Positions 5,666 to 7,777 of a stretch of 7,777 nucleotides of DNA are shown here, piece after piece. Within the stretch, counting starts at the first letter, position 1; each line of letters opens with the position of its first letter. Under the pieces are notes generated by a model, which had not been told where the DNA came from, did no database searches, and worked only from the letters and a program-made list of their open reading frames with translations. The translations under genes and the position numbers were made by a program. Source of the DNA: an uncultured Eubacteriales bacterium (GTDB lineage: Bacteria > Bacillota > Clostridia > Oscillospirales > Ruminococcaceae); assembly GCA_902493155.1 (NCBI GenBank), contig CABUOE010000107.1:1-7777 (forward strand), given 5' to 3'.

Positions 5666-7222
5666 TTAATAGTTGTCGGGCAGGTCATTTTCCAGCAAAA
5701 CAATTTTTTGGAGCCCGCCGGTTTTGATGTTTTCTACCGATTTGAGGGCTTCCTGCAGATTGGGAGCCACGATGATCTTATTGGGGTCATATTTTGCGTC
5801 GGTGAGGCCGTTGTAGATGCTCTTGGTCTGCCGTTCGCCTACCAGCACCACGTAATCGCAGATAGCGGTGGCTTGGGTGCCGAAGGTGTAATTGCATTCG
5901 TCCTGTTTTGCGCCCAACTCAATCATGCCGGGGGTAACGAGGATTTTAAAGCCGTCAAAGGCCGACAGGGTGTCCAGAGCCGCTTTGGCGCCGCTGGGAT
6001 TGGAGTTGTAAGCGTCGTCGATGATGAGAGCCTGATTGCCCTTGATGAGTTGGAGTCGGTGGGGGACGCTTTCCAATGCTTTGACCTGTCGGATGAGGTC
6101 CTCCATGGGCACGCCCAGAGTATGAGCTGCCGCGATGGCTCCCGCAATGTTCAAGACGTTGTGAGCACCGATGAGGCGGGTTTGGAAGGTGTATTCCACG
6201 CCATCTACCGTGATCTGGAAAGAAGACCCCTTGCTGGAAACCTGTATGTTGTAAGCCCGGTAATCGCTGTCTTCCTGTTCAACGCCGTAGGTGACGGTTT
6301 TCTTTGAAAGTTTCTGCTTCCGGATGTATTCGTTGTCATGATTGAGGAAAACGATTCCGTCCTGCGGCACCGCGTCTGCCAGTTCGAACTTCGTTTGAAT
6401 GACATTATCAATGGATTTAAAGCTTTCTAAATGCTGGGGGCCGATTGAGGTGATGATACCATAATCCGGCTCGACGATATCGCAGATTTCTTTAATGTCC
6501 CCAATGTTTTTGGCGCCCATTTCGCAGATAAAAATTTCATGGGTGGCTTTCAAGGAAGAACGGATGGTTTTGACAACGCCTAAAGTGGTATTGAAGCTCT
6601 CGGGGGTCATCAGGACATTGTATTTTGCCGAGAGCAGTTTGTTTAAGAAGAATTTGACGCTGGTTTTGCCGTAACTGCCGGTAATGCCGATGACATTCAG
6701 GTCCGGCATCTCCTGAATCATTCGTTTAGCATCGTTAATGTACCAGTTGTTAATGGATTTCTCGATAGGCCGGTTGATGAGATTTGCCAGCAACACCAAC
6801 AGCGAAGCGCAAAGCTGCGCCAATGGAAGGAGCAGGCCGTTTGCAAAACTCTGCCCTAAAACGGCTGCTGCCGCAATCAGCAAGGTTAGCAGTACGCCCA
6901 GGGTGATGAGCATTCGTTTGACCCGATTGGTGTAAACAAGAGGCTTTTTGGCCTTTTTGGGGCGGTTGAGGTAAGCGCTGACCGCCAAAACCGCAAAAGA
7001 AATCCCCTGTCCGATGGCGCTGCAAAATAAAAGCAGGGGGATGGTGGCGATAACGCCTAAGTTCCGGCCCACAACGGCGGGGAGAAAATTGTTTTTGAGC
7101 CATTTGAGCTGTTCGTGAGGCTTGTAGGAATTGAGCTGAAACATGTGCAGGTAATAAAGGCACAACATGGTAAAATTGGCCGCAAAGGCCAAGAGAAGCA
7201 GGATCAGAAAAAAGATTTCCAT
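5666..7222 (-). CDS. Membrane-anchored MurF-like Mur ligase
   Basis: This 518-residue protein carries the MurF central and C-terminal domains. MurF joins D-Ala-D-Ala to UDP-MurNAc-tripeptide with ATP. The P-loop GITGSYGKTS is at 179-188; ESFNTTLGV (208-216), EMGAKNIGDI (234-243), GPQHLESF (261-268), TKFELADAV (277-285, K278 a possible carbamylated lysine) and GAHNVLNIAGA (352-362) complete the ATPase domain. The C-terminal domain shows VPHRLQLI and IDDAYNSNPSGAKAALDTL, a MurF hallmark, and ends in ENDLPDNY. Unlike classical MurF (about 450 residues, P-loop near 110), the N-terminal uridine-binding domain is missing. Residues 1-150 instead form about five hydrophobic segments (near 2-25, 54-70, 72-86, 104-124 and 127-148) with a basic loop RPKKAKKP. 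The ligase domain should therefore sit on the membrane. The ATG follows AAAGGA after 13 bases. Position between a hydrolase and ddl supports a cell-wall role. It may be the only MurF or a paralogue; the exact substrate is inferred. Confidence 0.82.
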   Translation of the reverse strand: MEIFFLILLLLAFAANFTMLCLYYLHMFQLNSYKPHEQLKWLKNNFLPAVVGRNLGVIATIPLLLFCSAIGQGISFAVLAVSAYLNRPKKAKKPLVYTNRVKRMLITLGVLLTLLIAAAAVLGQSFANGLLLPLAQLCASLLVLLANLINRPIEKSINNWYINDAKRMIQEMPDLNVIGITGSYGKTSVKFFLNKLLSAKYNVLMTPESFNTTLGVVKTIRSSLKATHEIFICEMGAKNIGDIKEICDIVEPDYGIITSIGPQHLESFKSIDNVIQTKFELADAVPQDGIVFLNHDNEYIRKQKLSKKTVTYGVEQEDSDYRAYNIQVSSKGSSFQITVDGVEYTFQTRLIGAHNVLNIAGAIAAAHTLGVPMEDLIRQVKALESVPHRLQLIKGNQALIIDDAYNSNPSGAKAALDTLSAFDGFKILVTPGMIELGAKQDECNYTFGTQATAICDYVVLVGERQTKSIYNGLTDAKYDPNKIIVAPNLQEALKSVENIKTGGLQKIVLLENDLPDNY

Positions 7223-7244
7223 GGGTGGTTTCGTTTCCTTTCAT

Positions 7245-7777
7245 TCATGAATTGAGAGGAATCCCCAAAAAGGAATCCAGAACCCGGCGCACCGTACCCC
7301 ATTGATCGAGGAAGGAGTAGTGTCCGGTGTTTTTGATGGTGACAAGTCCGGCGTCGGGGATGAGTTCCTCCATCCGCTTGCCGTCGCTTAAGGGGGTGGC
7401 GGTGTCGTCCTCTCCCCAAATGAGGAGGGTGGGCTGTTTGATGTTTGGCAGCAGCGGCTCCAGGTCTTCGTTGACCACCTTGACCAAGGACTGTCGCATG
7501 AGAGGCGTAGCGCTTTTATAATCAGCGGAGCCATGTTTGTTGCGGAGGTTTTCCAAGGCGTCGGGGAACATTTTCTGGATCGCACCGATGCTGAGGACGG
7601 TTCTTCCTATTTTATAACAGCGCTGCCGGAACCGCTTTTTTATCGTTTTCCTGGGAAGAATCCCCGCGCTGTCCACCAGAATGAGCTTTGTCAGCTCGAA
7701 GGGCAGGTCTTTTCGGTTGGCAATTTTGATGGAAACCCGTCCGCCGTGGGAATGTCCCAGCAACACAGCCTTTTTAA
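7245..7777 (-). CDS. Alpha/beta-fold hydrolase, C-terminal part (5' end beyond the window)
   Basis: The frame runs through the right edge (first full codon 7775-7773), so about 176 C-terminal residues are seen and the true start lies outside. A possible GTG at 7766 is only the valine before the nucleophile elbow, not a start. A full catalytic triad is visible: Ser in VLLGHSHGGRVS, Asp in IWGEDDTATP and His in KNTGHYSFLDQW. Between them is a basic helical lid, with RKTIKKRFRQR and a segment ending in LLPNIKQPTLLIWG. This places it among AB-hydrolase-1 type serine hydrolases (esterase, lipase or peptidase-like). The missing N terminus would hold the oxyanion HG motif and any signal peptide. It is the upstream gene of an operon, ending 22 bases before the MurF-like gene, so a cell-envelope substrate is plausible but not shown. 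Substrate unknown. Confidence 0.85.
   Translation of the reverse strand, partial: KKAVLLGHSHGGRVSIKIANRKDLPFELTKLILVDSAGILPRKTIKKRFRQRCYKIGRTVLSIGAIQKMFPDALENLRNKHGSADYKSATPLMRQSLVKVVNEDLEPLLPNIKQPTLLIWGEDDTATPLSDGKRMEELIPDAGLVTIKNTGHYSFLDQWGTVRRVLDSFLGIPLNS

Noticed and set aside
5663..6307. Plus-strand open frame of 214 codons opposite the MurF-like gene
   Set aside because: It is antisense to a gene with clear MurF motifs. The translation resembles no family I know and has no convincing start signal; it arises from the codon bias of the sense gene.
4454..7777. Glycopeptide-resistance (van-type) cluster
   Set aside because: The ligase has the Lys-Tyr omega-loop pattern of D-Ala-D-Ala enzymes, and no VanH dehydrogenase, VanX/VanY peptidase or VanRS is present in the window.

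Overview
The window looks like a chromosomal segment from a Gram-positive-type member of the Bacillota, most likely a clostridial lineage. The evidence is the short two-helix SecG, the secG-rnr gene order, the clostridial-looking Ddl and MurF-like proteins, purine-rich Shine-Dalgarno sites and intrinsic terminators with U-tracts. The species cannot be named from sequence alone. Nothing indicates a phage, insertion sequence, CRISPR array or recent transfer: these are core housekeeping genes with short spacers.

Left part, plus strand. The window opens in the last 56 codons of an endonuclease/exonuclease/phosphatase-superfamily protein (stop at 171-173). A very good sigma-A promoter (204-232) then drives secG (297-548), which ends in a strong intrinsic terminator (566-602). 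Next comes rnr (700-2832), encoding the 3'-5' exoribonuclease RNase R. Its short leader contains a 15-bp palindrome, two mutually exclusive hairpins and a small hairpin over the ribosome-binding site. No terminator is visible after rnr. The 228-base gap that follows (2833-3060) holds a promoter with an extended -10 (2933-2962), an overlapping inverted repeat or palindrome (2956-2978), and a start-stop mini-ORF (AUG-UAA) behind its own Shine-Dalgarno. A CNNM/CorC-type membrane protein with paired CBS domains follows (3061-4401).

Right part, minus strand. A bidirectional terminator (4411-4443) separates the two convergent halves. A tight operon runs leftward from beyond the right edge: an alpha/beta hydrolase (its C-terminal part, 7245-7777), then a membrane-anchored MurF-like ligase (5666-7222), then ddl (4454-5635). 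The spacers are 22 and 30 bases. Ddl makes D-Ala-D-Ala, and MurF-type enzymes attach that dipeptide to the peptidoglycan precursor, so the last two genes are consecutive steps of one pathway. The hydrolase has no known place in that pathway.

The most interesting item is the MurF-like protein. It keeps the ATP-binding central domain and the C-terminal domain of MurF. The usual N-terminal UDP-substrate domain is absent, and about 150 residues with roughly five membrane segments stand in its place. Together with the hydrolase and ddl it forms a candidate membrane-associated cell-wall module.
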